Shown here piece after piece: positions 1-11,090 of a stretch of DNA of 64,000 bases. Below the pieces are notes generated by a model. That model had not been told where the DNA came from. It was given only the letters and a program-made list of their open reading frames with translations, and did no database searches. Positions within the stretch are counted from its first letter, which is position 1, and each line of letters starts with the position of its first letter. Location of the stretch: assembly GCF_012489685.1 (NCBI RefSeq), contig NC_080041.1, positions 136,105,785-136,169,784 of the forward strand, written 5' to 3'. Made by a program: the position numbers and the translations under genes. The stretch is from Lotus japonicus (lineage: Eukaryota > Streptophyta > Magnoliopsida > Fabales > Fabaceae).

Positions 1-1530
1 CACTTACATGATTACATGACGCGGAAGAAGTATTTTGTCCTCATTTGGGAGTTCTCAACTTCCTAATCCTGTAAGTTTATCTAAATCCATTATAAGATAA
101 CATGTTTTCCATTAAGAGAGTCTTTAAGAAACTTTATTACTAAAATTTTCTCTCATGGAGCTAGATCTCATTAAGTTTGTTTGAACTTTCCAAAGCAACA
201 TTATACAAGTTGCACTTTCCCTATTATTAATATTTATATTTGAATATGATATAGGCTTTTTGGTATGTTTACATATTGTGGAAGAAGTTTTTTTTTCATC
301 TGGGAGTTCTCAACTTCCTCATCATGTAAGTGATTCTAAACCCATTATAAACTAGCATATTAATATTGAATGGCAAATTAATAACCACATTTCATATTAT
401 TTGCAGGGCCGATGCACCATTTTTGTTGTCCAAATTTACAACTTGCTGAAGTGTTACTTTTTGGAGATTTGGTTTGTATTTTGAACTCATTACAGCAAAT
501 GCTTTGTAATTTAGACTAATCAGTAAAATATAAAATATTCTTGCTAAAAAGTTTATAAATATGAGCTGACATTAAGTTTAAAGCTACTCCTTCTGACTTA
601 AATAATTTATCTTATGTATTTAGCTTGCAATGGAAATACAAGTTTCAGCTCTTGATTCTACAAAGTCACAACAAATCATGTGAAATTCAAAATATTGTGA
701 GTTATTTACTATTTCACTCATTACTTTATATCACTTCAAATCTTCTACTCTTTCTTTTGATCTTCTTATACTAGAAGTGTACTAAGTACTAACTCATTAA
801 ACCATAAAAGCATTTCTTTTGTTATTGCTTAATCAATTCATGGTTGCTAGCATCAATTCTACTTTACAAGTATCACTTGACTTAGGAGATTTATGTTCTA
901 ACATTGTTCAATGTTATCCCTTAATTATCACTTGCTTTCTTCATATTGTTTTTACCTTAGTTTAATATTTCTTTGGTTATTGTAGGGGCTGTGGATGCTC
1001 CAATCATCTACCAAGGTTCAACCTTTGTGTCGTCACTACTCGATTCAAGAAAGGTTCTTCTCAACGATTCAAGTGGCCACCGTATGCATATGGTGTTTGG
1101 ATTTATCAAATCTAAATCAAAATTACAATTATTTGTTCTTTCACACATGTTTGCCTGGATTTTTAGTTTACATGGATATAACTATTTGTAAGGTTATAAT
1201 GTATAATGTATTCTGTCATCAAATTTGGATAACTGACCTCATGGGTGTTGTGATTCAATCACTTTTGTTGCACGCAATATTTATAGTAGTAAGGCTGAAT
1301 ACCATGCTTTTGCTTAGAAGCAATGATCGTTAGTTAAGCTATTCTAATTTATTATGCTCGCTTATATTCAAGAATATCATTAGAAATACATATTTGAACG
1401 TAAAATTTACTTATCTTTTACAAATAAATATTTACAAATAAATAAATTTATGTATATTAATAATTATTGTTGGTTAAAATCACAGTGATCGTCGTGCAGA
1501 CCCGTGCAACGGCACGGGTACCTTACTAGT
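1..1530 (+). mobile_element. Probable Helitron 3' part, no intact gene
   Basis: The right boundary is supported by a typical Helitron 3' end: a perfect 8-bp stem with a 4-base loop (stem arms 1500-1507 and 1512-1519), then CTAG at 1526-1529 followed by T. Helitrons end in CTRR about 10 bases after such a hairpin and insert between A and T. The left end is not visible and probably lies outside the window. The body is AT-rich with short exon-like islands near 400-460 and 985-1110, each preceded by an AG and followed by stop-rich sequence. The first island could be a decayed replication-protein-A-like exon, but the match is too weak to claim. No helicase or Rep motif was seen, so this looks like a non-autonomous or truncated copy. 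Confidence 0.55.
1500..1530 (+). repeat. Helitron terminal hairpin and CTAG end
   Basis: A GC-rich palindrome (acccgtgc / gcacgggt with loop aacg) sits inside AT-rich DNA. It is followed six bases later by CTAG-T, the standard Helitron 3' terminus arrangement. Confidence 0.65.
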
Positions 1531-2471
1531 TCCAAATAAAAAAAGAAGTGCATTTCAAGATATCTATATGACTAGAACTATGAAAATGTCATTGTAGTTT
1601 AGGTACTACTCTCCAAGGTTCAACTTGGTACATCAGTGAGGCAACAGAGGGAAAGAAACTTTTACAACATCCAAATCGACCAAGTAACACCGGGGAAATT
1701 TCATGTATCAAAAATGGAAGAGTTGCTTCCTGTTCATCGTTGAGCTTCCATCAGAGCTTCCCTCAGATTTTAGTACAGCAAACAAACGGACCAAACAAGT
1801 AGCGGGATATAGTGTCAACATTATGGAGTTATACACAGTTGCTGTGTCATTGTATCAAATTCTTGGTGCTGCATTAAAAACCATAGGTACATCAGTTGAG
1901 TGCCAAAAAAGAGTAAAATACTACTATGTAAGGAAATAATTAGAGCAGCATAGAATAGTCTAATCCTGCTTATAGCTAATAGGATTAATGGTTCATTTTC
2001 ATTCATTAAGACTGGATGAGGCACTTGATTGTTAACAACAACAAAATGGCATATTATTTGGGTATGAATTTCACTAAGTTAAGGTGCAAGAAGCAAACAG
2101 TGGCTTTATTACAAAATTGACTACATTCAAATAAGCAGAAACTTTGCTTCATTATAACTAGACGACTTAGGTTCTGTATATTTCTTCTATTACTATAGGA
2201 ATCATACTGACCAGGGCTATTGAAAAGCACCTAAAAGCTCTTCATACCATTCAAGCAGTATGTCAGTGGCAATGTCATGCTCAAATTTAGTTTGTCTCAT
2301 GTGTGCTGAAGAGATAAACTAAATAAAACTTTGGTTATCTTGTTTACCAAAGGATTCCCTAGACTAATTAACTAAGCTCAATTTCTTAGTTAGTCGTTAG
2401 CTATAGCCTACGCTTTCTTGGTAGCCAACCTTCACAGCGAACAGATATGTACATTACTGTATAATATTACT
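1531..2471. other. Spacer, includes FCF1 3' flank
   Basis: No coding gene is supported here. Short open frames occur but lack splice context or family resemblance. The part next to 2471 should contain the 3' UTR of the minus-strand FCF1 gene. Confidence 0.5.
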
Positions 2472-4817
2472 TTACAATACAGAGTATCTACCTCCACCAA
2501 TTGTTGCTTCAGGCAACCGTTCGATTGAGTACTTGTGTTTGGTGATGTACATTATGGGCACACCAGGAATCTGCAATACAGAAATCCAGCTCAGGGGTGC
2601 TCAGGGTTCATGCATCCAGGTCCAATAGCAAGACAATCAAAGATGGAGAAAAGATTAGTGACTTTACCTTCCGGATCCTTCTCTTCAAGTCCCGATCACA
2701 TGTTGCAACAATGTAGCATTTATGCTGCACTCAAGAAAATATTTAGAGTAAATAAGCAGCAGATGAGTTTCCTGCTATTTTTATTTGAAACTATTTCTAA
2801 TAGAAGTGTTCACTTTACTTAAATGAATATACTGCAAAAGCCAAGAATTTGGAAAATAAGGCTCATAAACACCAAGAATGAAACAAATAACACTCAATCA
2901 TATTCATTAGCTTAATTATGAATTCAAATTGAGAAAAAATAACGAAAACAAAACTTCGTCGCAATTTTTCAAAGTAAAAAATTACAAGGGACATAAGGGA
3001 GAGGAAAACTCCCAAATGTAAGTATCCTGATATACTATATATTCATTTTTCAATTGAAAAATATCAATAGAAATGAGCTTACGGATCTACAAAACCATAT
3101 GAAGAAATACCTAAGTCCAGTAAAATAGGAAATAAATATCTAATACGACCAATTGATAAGAAACCAAAAAAAATGTACTAATATATTAGAAAGATCTTGC
3201 CTTCATTGTTGAACAAAACAAAAAAGATAAACTATTCTAAAGCCAGAAAAAGACAAATGAATCTTAATAATCAAGATGATCCCACATGTTTCTGAACATG
3301 TCACAGATGCATAAAAGTAAGTCACACCTGAGTAACTCTCTCAACAAGGCAGTCATCAGCATAGGTCCCTTTGTGTGTACATAGTATTCTCTCAAATCGA
3401 GGATCTTTTGCAATCCTGTCATGTATAAAAGCAATTAATTATCCACAATAAGAGACTGGAACAATACTATTTCTTTGCTCAAGTCTAAACAAAAAAAACC
3501 ATCGAAGAAGATTGATTTGTACTCTATCACTCTGTCTAAAGTTTTACCCTTTGTGAACTCCTCCTATGTCTATTTTTTTAATAGAATATGAAAACGGATG
3601 AAATTAAAAGTTGGTTTTCTAATTCATGTTATCTTTTAAAAAATTAGGGATTTTAGCATAGAAATATACCAATCATAAACTCAATTGATAATGCACATAG
3701 TAAAGAAGAAACTTCGCCAAAAGAAATGTTCAGCCTAGCTAGCATTCATGAATAATTTTGAATTTCACATGCATATCCCGAATGAATGAGAATATAAAGC
3801 AATGAAAATCAAGGATTAGGAACATGAAATAATTTCTACCTTAAAGCTACACGATACTTTTGTCCTAACTTCTCAAGTTCTGCCATTACACAGTCTGTGA
3901 TACAAGGTGTGCCTGAAAATCCAAAGTATCAATAGAATAAGAGTAAGAGTTAAGTATGGGATGTTTTATTCAAATAACAAATTTTTAATCTTATAAAGGT
4001 TATCACAACATAAGATCTGAAACCTAATAGAAATCCCAACACTCAACTAAAATTAAACATGAAATTCATAAACTGAGACATTAAATCATCTATTTAAACT
4101 CACATTTTGCATATAAGCAGTCCATCATTCCCTTCTCGAGATCCAACTACATAAACAAAGCCAATGAATTGTGTGAGCCACCATCGATGGAAATCATCAA
4201 AATACAGTCACAACTCACAAACATCATCAGCAACACCATGTACTATAATTTTAAACATACTATTCCATGAGAAGCTGCTACACATGCAGAACCAGATATA
4301 ATCATACAATAGTTCATTCAATTCTTCAGTTAACAGAGGGAAACAAGTATCACAAGTTCACAACAAGTGCAAAGTTTTGAAGAAGAAAAATATACTATAA
4401 CTTACCTTATTCTGGATAGAGAAATTGATGAAGTTGGTATCCACCAGAACACGATAAGGGGGTCCCAACGCAGTATTGTATTGGAAGAAAAGAGCCGAAG
4501 AATAATGTGGACTAAACAAGCCAAATTCAAACCATACATTAATAAAATAAAAATAGTGCTAGTGAAAGTAAAAGGTGATAACAAACGCTTACACGTTTCT
4601 GGGCAAGTTTTCCTTTACATGGTTCTTCTTTTCTGGGTTCAAAACCTCTTGTTTATAGCTGAATTCGCACAAATTCCAGCAGTGAAAACAGAGCACATAA
4701 CAAAGAAACTAACAATTAACAAAGAACACAACAAAAACAAACTCACTTTTTAATTGCTTTGGAAGAAACAAGCTTCTTCCTTACCGCAAATTTTGGTCCC
4801 TTCTTCGCTTTTCCCAT
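2472..4817 (-). CDS. FCF1: rRNA-processing protein FCF1/UTP24-like PIN nuclease
   Basis: FCF1/UTP24 is the nucleolar PIN-domain endonuclease of the small-subunit processome that acts in 18S rRNA 5' maturation. Eight exons were assembled on the minus strand: 4817-4747, 4658-4593, 4511-4406, 4146-4104, 3912-3840, 3415-3328, 2724-2668 and 2570-2472. All junctions are GT-AG and the total is 603 bp (200 aa), close to the usual plant length of about 195-200. The N terminus is basic ([12 protein letters not shown]). The PIN domain shows VDTNF (Asp70), TDC..AE (Asp102, Glu107), GTYADDCL (Asp140, Asp141) and [11 protein letters not shown] (Asp159, Asp161), so the acidic active-site cluster looks intact. 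The first exon lies next to site II and telo-box motifs shared with a divergent C2-domain gene. Identification rests on strong family resemblance across the whole protein. Confidence 0.93.
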
Positions 4818-5347
4818 TGTTGCCAGACCTTGATTCTGCAAAACCCTAGCACTGTTACAGTAATCACAACCACGAAGAGAGAAAAGAGAAAACAAAAACA
4901 TGATGGTGGGCCTTTGGGCTCAAGCCCAATTTTAAAGCCCACACATTAAGAATTAAAAAATAAAGATTAATTAATATTTAACTACTTATTAGTGTGACCT
5001 GTATAATAGTTGTCAAGTGGGGTTTGTTGTGAAGATTCCATTATAGCCGTTATTAACAATTCACTTAGGACCTCACACCCTAAACCCAGTTCAGTTATTT
5101 ACAGCTAGCATCTTCATTTACATTCTAACCCTCTAACTAATTCAAATTTGCATAAATACACCCCTTAAATACACACGTAGGACCCACTCTCTGAAAACAC
5201 CATATTCTCTCTCTCTCAACTCACTTGACACCTCACCTCACCGTTGATTCTTTCTTGAACCATCTTGTCCGTTGATCTCGCCGGAGATTCAAGAAAGAGT
5301 AGAGATGGTGCACTAGCATTCTAGAGAGAGAGTTAGAGAGAGAAACA
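4818..5347. promoter_or_regulatory. Compact bidirectional promoter, FCF1 and C2 gene
   Basis: The start codons of FCF1 (-) and the C2-domain gene (+) are 530 bp apart in divergent orientation. On the FCF1 side a telo-box (AAACCCTA, 4841-4848) is followed by four site II elements: TGGGCC 4907-4912, TGGGCT 4915-4920, and AGCCCA at 4923-4928 and 4936-4941. Site II plus telo-box is the known signature of plant ribosome-biogenesis promoters. On the C2 side there is a CT-rich leader (about 5203-5220) and a GA-rich stretch just before the ATG. Confidence 0.6.
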
Positions 5348-6172
5348 ATGCCGTCGCCGGCGAAGAAGACGCCGCCGCAGCAGCAGCAGCTAGTGTTGGA
5401 GATCAACTTGATCTCGGCACAGGGCCTCAAGCCCCCTTCCTCTCTCCGCCGGAGGCTACAAACCTACGCCGTCACGTGGATCGACCCTTCCATGAAGCTC
5501 CGAACACGAGTCGACAAAATCGGCGGCCAGAACCCTACCTGGAACGACAAGTTCCTCTTCCGCGTCACGCCGGAGTATGTTGCTAGCGAGACCTCTGGAA
5601 TTTCAGTCGCCATCTACGCCGTCGGGACCTTCCGCGACCACCTCGTCGGCACCGTGAGGTTCCTGATCAGCAACATTGTGTCTCCCGGCACGCCGCGCTT
5701 CACCTTCACCGCCGTCCAGATACAGCGGCCGTCGGGGAGGTTTGACGGCGTGATGAACATCGGCGCGATGGTGATAGACGGCTCGTCAGGTTTCCCGGCG
5801 CTGGAGAAGATATCGGCGATTGGTTACCGCGACCTGATGGGAGAGAAGATGCAGAGCCGGCCGCGGAGGAAGATGAAGTCGAAGTCGAAGGCGGAGGAGA
5901 ACGAGGAGGTTTCGAGCGAATCTTGTGAGAATTCTTGCACGGAGTCGGTGGATTTGGATGAGGCGGAGTCTTCGACGACGACGTCGTCTTCATCGTCGCC
6001 GAGATCGACGGCGGCGGCGACGACGGCGTTGAAGGAGTGGAACGGGGTGAGGGAATTGGCCGGAGCGGGAAAGAAGGGGTTAGCGGGTTCGGGATTCTTG
6101 TGCTGCTTGGTGGCCCCCGGTAGTATCCGGTGCCTGGGTCCCACCACCAACCGCAATGAGTTAGAAAGGTAA
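5348..6172 (+). CDS. C2-domain protein, SRC2-like
   Basis: This single-exon gene encodes 274 aa. An N-terminal C2 domain spans about residues 15-140: LVLEINLISAQGL opens the first strand, followed by YAVTWIDPS, a conserved NPTWNDKFLFRV segment, and a late DHLVGTVRFLI strand. Plant proteins of this type bind membrane phospholipids, some in a calcium-dependent way, and have been linked to stress responses. Few acidic calcium ligands are visible, so calcium dependence is uncertain. The C-terminal third is low complexity: basic Lys/Arg (about 180-190), then acidic and Ser/Thr-rich (about 190-225), then a short Cys-containing tail (GFLCCLV). The coding sequence is unusually GC-rich for this window. 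The ATG lies after a GA-rich leader. Family assignment is good; the precise subfamily is not. Confidence 0.85.
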   Translation: MPSPAKKTPPQQQQLVLEINLISAQGLKPPSSLRRRLQTYAVTWIDPSMKLRTRVDKIGGQNPTWNDKFLFRVTPEYVASETSGISVAIYAVGTFRDHLVGTVRFLISNIVSPGTPRFTFTAVQIQRPSGRFDGVMNIGAMVIDGSSGFPALEKISAIGYRDLMGEKMQSRPRRKMKSKSKAEENEEVSSESCENSCTESVDLDEAESSTTTSSSSSPRSTAAATTALKEWNGVRELAGAGKKGLAGSGFLCCLVAPGSIRCLGPTTNRNELER

Positions 6173-6889
6173 AATCATGATCATCGATCACCATAAGAAG
6201 AAGAAGAAGTCAAGTACTATAGTCTAGTTTGGTCAACATGATGGACGGTGGAGATTCTCCGTGGCGAATTCACATCTCTAGCTATTCGTGTTTGCCATTT
6301 CTCTGTCACTGCCTCTTGTTGTACAGTAGTCTCTGCCTACAGTGTTCTGCTTTTGAAATTTTTTTTAGCTCTAGCTTGTTGCCTTACAATTCAAGCTTTC
6401 ATAAATACATGAAATTCAAAGTTTGTGCTGGGATGCATGTTTTTCAATTAAGTAATTGAACTTGAAAGTCTATTTGCTCACTTATTTTGGTATCATAATC
6501 AAGAAACAAATATTGATTAGCTGCTCTGCACTAAAATTAGATGAGCAGTACTCACAGATCATCACCAAAGCAAGAGCCTTTGTCAATTCAATTTCCCCTT
6601 TATGTGAGACCAACATACCTTTCAAACCTCCAAGGAAAATCCATCCACATTCTTTAACAACTCATCGAACAAAATAAAGAGAGACATTTTTGCACTTTAG
6701 TCAATTGATCAATCCATTAATTGAAAGCATAAAACTAAGATAGACTAGTGTTTTGAGGTGTGCTTCAGCATCTTGGCGGACTTATGGTGTATGTTTGATA
6801 TATTGTAAATTGGGATCGCGATTTCTAATGCATATTCAACAAATGAAATCCAAAAAGAGAGTCTTATAATGTGGTCGAGATTCCCATGC

Positions 6890-7150
6890 ATCATGGCCAA
6901 CTTATAATCTCTGTCTAGGCGGACTCATATAGTGACCGACTTACGCCGTGCATCAAGGCCGAGTAACCTCATGTCACCTGGCTAACTTATATAATACTAA
7001 GTCAAGTTACTGAGTGTCCAACTTCCAATGTTAGACTATATGCTCATGTGATTAGGATGACTTATACAATACTAAGGTCAGTTATTGTGCGTTGGGACTT
7101 ACAATATTAGGCGAAGTTACCTCATATACCTATTGAGACTTATGCAACCT
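6890..7150. repeat. Degenerate tandem repeats, about 75-bp period
   Basis: The core 'acttatataatactaa' (6985) recurs as 'acttatacaatactaa' (7060) and more weakly near 6900 and 7136, spaced about 75-77 bp apart. Each is followed by a related 'cttccaatgttag/cttacaatattag' segment. The copies are old and diverged. Confidence 0.45.
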
Positions 7151-9279
7151 TTTAACTAATTTATCGAGTGTCCTAATTACACATATGCAATAACTAATTT
7201 ATGATTGCTACTGTTAAGGTAACTTTAAATCAATTCCCTAATTAAACGGTTTTACTGCTCGAATTCCTCAAGTTCCACGACCCAATACCCAACATTGTCA
7301 AACACTTTGCTTGAGGATAAGCAAAGCATGTAAAAGAGCTCAAATCCACCATTTGCCCACCTACAAGAAGGACGTTTGACTCAATGTTTGGCCATGGACT
7401 CTCGGGCATGCTTTTTCTTTTCATTTTGCAAATATATTTGGTTGGCTTTCCATTAAAATTTTGGAGATAACAGGACAAACAATCACAACATTGAAAGCTG
7501 AAATTGATCGATATTGTAGAGGAACCAAGGGTAAACTATTGGAAGTGAGGCCCTGCATTACACGTTACTTCGCTGGAAAGAGTCTTCTTCTAGTGGTGTG
7601 GTGTGGCCACCATCACTCTTTTTTGCAACAATTCTTAACACAACATAATTGTGCACACTCCTTCGGCCAAAGGTAAGGACACCACATGCTACTTATGTCT
7701 AGTATATATTTGATTCTTGGCATGGCTTTTGAGCCAACTTTCTACTTTTACTCCTTTAATTAACATTTTGTCTTACGAAAACGATGAGGTGGTGTTCAAC
7801 ACGTACCCATTGTTACGGGTTAATCACCCTAGCTATCTGTTTGTATATTATGAAGAATAATTATTAATTTCTCTTCCAATCTTTATGTATGTGAGTGAGT
7901 TTTATTGGGAAATCATAGAGAAATTAGAAAGTTTGAGAATAGTTAACGCACAAGAATATAGTGGGGAAAATTTTAAAATTAGAGAAAAATTATGGTCGTT
8001 GTTATAACACACATATTTCACTTTTAACCACCTCATGACTTCAATACACTCACATACTCCAAAGCAAATACTTACATTACATTTCACAAGACTCTAAAAT
8101 CATAGAGAAATCATAGAGTATAAGAAAAAGAAAACACAAACAGAAGCCTAAAATGTTTCCTCGTGGTAGTGCTTGATATGTTGTTACAAGGAACTTGAAA
8201 TCTTTATATATAGTGTTGGTGATCTTGGACTCGACCACCTTTCACCACGCCGCACAATGTGAGATTTTTCTAAGATATTTTCCTTGACCTCTTTCTTTCT
8301 ACATCAACATTAGAAATGTGAGACATACATTATAATCAACCTCAACAACTTCCACCGTGATTGCAAGGTCTTGAGTCTCCGTTGTGTACATCGACAATTA
8401 TAGCTTTCACTGTCTTAACCGACAATCCCAATTCTCATTGCCTATATTGACAAAGAAAATTATGATACTCCACCATGAAGAGCACATCGTGCACTAGGTA
8501 GGTACATAGAAAAGGGAAGTGGGTCACAACATACACGCTTAAATATCAATTCTTTTTAGCCATAACCTTCCAAATAAAACTTTCACAATATCACCTTGAC
8601 TTTGAGTAAAAACTACCATCATAGTCGTCACCTTGGTCATAGTCGTCACCTTGGTCGAATCATCTACTCCAACACCATTAGTGGAAAACCATATAGAAAT
8701 TAAAAAGCAAGAGTACAACTAATGCACAAAAAATATAACGTGTCATTAAAAAATATATACCGCATCAATCATTAATCTCTCTTCCTTTTATTTCACTTTG
8801 ATACATTATTCTTTTAATTAAGTTTAAAGTATCCACTGCCGACAACAATAATTAATCTTATTGTTACGAGTATGCAGAGCAGTAAACGACTAACTATAAT
8901 ATGCGTTTCATTTTCATGGACGATGATGAAACCCCAACTTCATACTTTAAAATAACTTAACACACAATACATAAATAGATGAATTAACGCTGCTCACTCT
9001 CTCTCTCTTTCTCTCTCCTAAAGTGTTTTTTGTGTTGTGTTGCTTGGCCTTGTTTATCAACCAAATCTGGAGCCACCCATTTCTCTGTTCTTCCCTTTGA
9101 AAGCAAAATGCACGCCTCCTCCATTCCCCAAACTTGAATGCTTTTGAGGCACCTCTCAAAGAATCTTAATCGCTATTCACTGAATCTAATTTCCCATTTT
9201 CTTCGTCCCTTCCTTTTCGGGTCGCTCATATGAACGCTCATTGAATTCCTTCCTTCCATACCCTTTTCCTGCAAACAAG

Positions 9280-9856
9280 GTATTTTCATTTCTCCAGTTC
9301 AATTCTCTCGAAAAAATTCAGTTTTTTTCAGAAAAAAGTTTATTGCTTTAGTGTTTTGCTCAATTGATCTGTATGTGTTTTGGGAATTTTGATATTAGAT
9401 TGGGATTTCTCAGGATCTAGGATTGGATGTTTGCTTGATGTGTATTTCACCTTTTTTTTTTCCAATTGTTTGAATTGTGCCTTATGTTCAAGGTTATGGA
9501 AAGTTGCTTTGTGTCAAATGTTGTTTCTTTTCCTTTAAAGGGGAGTTAATTTTCTGTTTATATCTTCTTCTGTCCTTGTTGTATTTTATTCCAAGTTACT
9601 TTTGATTATTTACCCTGCACATGAATGTTATTTTTATTGTGATTTTTGCACAATAGATCATGGTTGGATGATCCAAAATACCCTTTTCATTTTGTTGTGA
9701 CTAACTTGTGAGGTGCTTTACCTTGTTGAATTTGAACATAGGAAGACATATCTCCACAATCTAAGTATACCCTTTTATTTGTTATCATGATGCTTTATTA
9801 ACCAATTAACCATCTGTCTTTTTCTTTTATTCTTGTGTTGTAATATGGTCTTGTAG
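9280..9856 (+). other. Intron in the 5' leader of HWS
   Basis: The donor 'caag|gtattt' at 9280 and acceptor 'ttgtag|gtcttt' ending at 9856 bound a T-rich stretch just upstream of the ATG. No coding sequence lies upstream in frame. Confidence 0.6.
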
Positions 9857-9875
9857 GTCTTTCCTTTCAACAACA

Positions 9876-11090
9876 ATGGAAGGGGAAATATCATGGATAA
9901 GCCACTATGATAACAGACGAAGGGAGATTCGGGATTTTGTTTCACTTTCAGAACCTGGTGAGGAAGATGAAAAAGAAGGAACTATTGTTTCTGTGGATGA
10001 AGTTTTGCCTGGTGACTTGTTGGAACATATCCTAATGTATCTCCCCATTGCGAGCATTTTTAGAGCTTGTTGTGTGTGTAAAAGATGGCGTGAAATTGTT
10101 ACTAAAGAGAGGTTTTTATCGAACCTTTCACATATTCTTCCGCAGAAACCTTGGTACTTTATGTTTACAAACTGTGATGAACCAATCGGTTATGCTTTTG
10201 ATCCCTTCCTTCGCAAATGGTATGGCGTTGAACTTCCATGCATTGACACTTCTAATTGGTTTATTGCTTCATCCGGTGGCATGGTTTGCTTCATGGACTA
10301 TGACATCAAGGATGAATTATACGTCTGCAACCCTATTACCAAAAGCTACAAGAAACTTGAGGACCATCCAGCTTTGAAATTTTCTGATTACAATGCATTA
10401 GCACTCTCAGTGAACAGGGAATCTCACAGTTACACCGTGGCAATTGTAAGATCTAAGCAAGTCCCAAAAACCTTTTTCGAGTGGGATATCTCAATTCATT
10501 TATACCATTCAGAAAAAGTAACTTGGGAGACACCTTTAACAGAGGTTTCGATGGGTTGGAGAGGTGGTAACGAGAGTGTGATATGTAATGGGGTGCTATA
10601 CTTTTTAGCTTACTCAACTGGAGGCGGCCTGCTGGAAAATCGCCATGCCCTAGTTGCATATAATTTGTCCAACTGTTCTTCTCAAGATAGCTTAACAACG
10701 AGCTTTATTCCAGTACCTTGTTATCTAACATGTGCCCGTCTAATGAATTTGAAGGGGAAGCTTGTAATGGTGGGAGGAATCGGTAAATCAGCTCGACATG
10801 ACATAATAAAAGGAGTTGGTATATGGGTTCTGAATGATAGGAAGTGGGAAGAGATTGGACGAATGCCGCTCAAATTCTTCCAAGGCTTTGGGGAGTTTGA
10901 TGATGTTTTTGCTAGTAGTGGTGCAGATGATCTTATATTTATTCAAAGTTATGGAGCTCCCACTCTTCTCATATATGACATGAGCCATAACCAATGGAAA
11001 TGGTCACCAAAGTGCCCTGTGACAAAAAGATTTTCCCTGCAGTTCTTTACTGGTTTTTGCTTTGAGCCTAGGCTTGAAATTGCTCCATAG
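9876..11090 (+). CDS. HWS: F-box/kelch-repeat protein, HAWAIIAN SKIRT orthologue
   Basis: The gene encodes 404 aa in one coding exon, with an intron in the 5' leader (9280-9856). The F-box covers about residues 45-90 (LPGDLLEHILMYLPIASIFRACCVCKRWREIV) and would bind SKP1 in an SCF ubiquitin ligase. The rest is a kelch/galactose-oxidase-type propeller with characteristic segments such as KPWYFMFT, the central GWRGGNESVICN, GIGIWVL-like and FFQGFGEFDDVFASSG, ending in FTGFCFEPRLEIAP. This matches the Arabidopsis At3g61590 protein nearly end to end as remembered, including length and C terminus. In Arabidopsis HWS controls organ separation and growth and affects microRNA pathways; the same role here is inferred. 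The substrate-binding surface cannot be judged from sequence alone. Confidence 0.9.
   Translation: MEGEISWISHYDNRRREIRDFVSLSEPGEEDEKEGTIVSVDEVLPGDLLEHILMYLPIASIFRACCVCKRWREIVTKERFLSNLSHILPQKPWYFMFTNCDEPIGYAFDPFLRKWYGVELPCIDTSNWFIASSGGMVCFMDYDIKDELYVCNPITKSYKKLEDHPALKFSDYNALALSVNRESHSYTVAIVRSKQVPKTFFEWDISIHLYHSEKVTWETPLTEVSMGWRGGNESVICNGVLYFLAYSTGGGLLENRHALVAYNLSNCSSQDSLTTSFIPVPCYLTCARLMNLKGKLVMVGGIGKSARHDIIKGVGIWVLNDRKWEEIGRMPLKFFQGFGEFDDVFASSGADDLIFIQSYGAPTLLIYDMSHNQWKWSPKCPVTKRFSLQFFTGFCFEPRLEIAP

Larger units (their letters stand above)
6173..9875. other. Intergenic region with degenerate repeats and HWS leader
   Basis: No coding gene is supported. A GAA microsatellite follows the C2 gene (about 6196-6211). 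Diverged repeats of about 75 bp lie at about 6890-7150. From about 8990 the sequence becomes CT-rich and includes the 5' leader of the downstream F-box gene. That leader carries a clear intron (GT at 9280, AG ending at 9856), so the mature leader joins about 20 bases before the ATG. Confidence 0.5.

Noticed and set aside
4367..4753. Plus-strand frame of 128 codons across FCF1 exons
   Set aside because: It overlaps FCF1 exons 1-3 and introns on the opposite strand; the minus-strand reading is strongly conserved.
5706..6194. Long minus-strand frames (162 and 110 codons) opposite the C2-domain gene
   Set aside because: They are by-products of the GC-rich plus-strand coding sequence; their products are low-complexity Ser/Pro/Thr with no domain.
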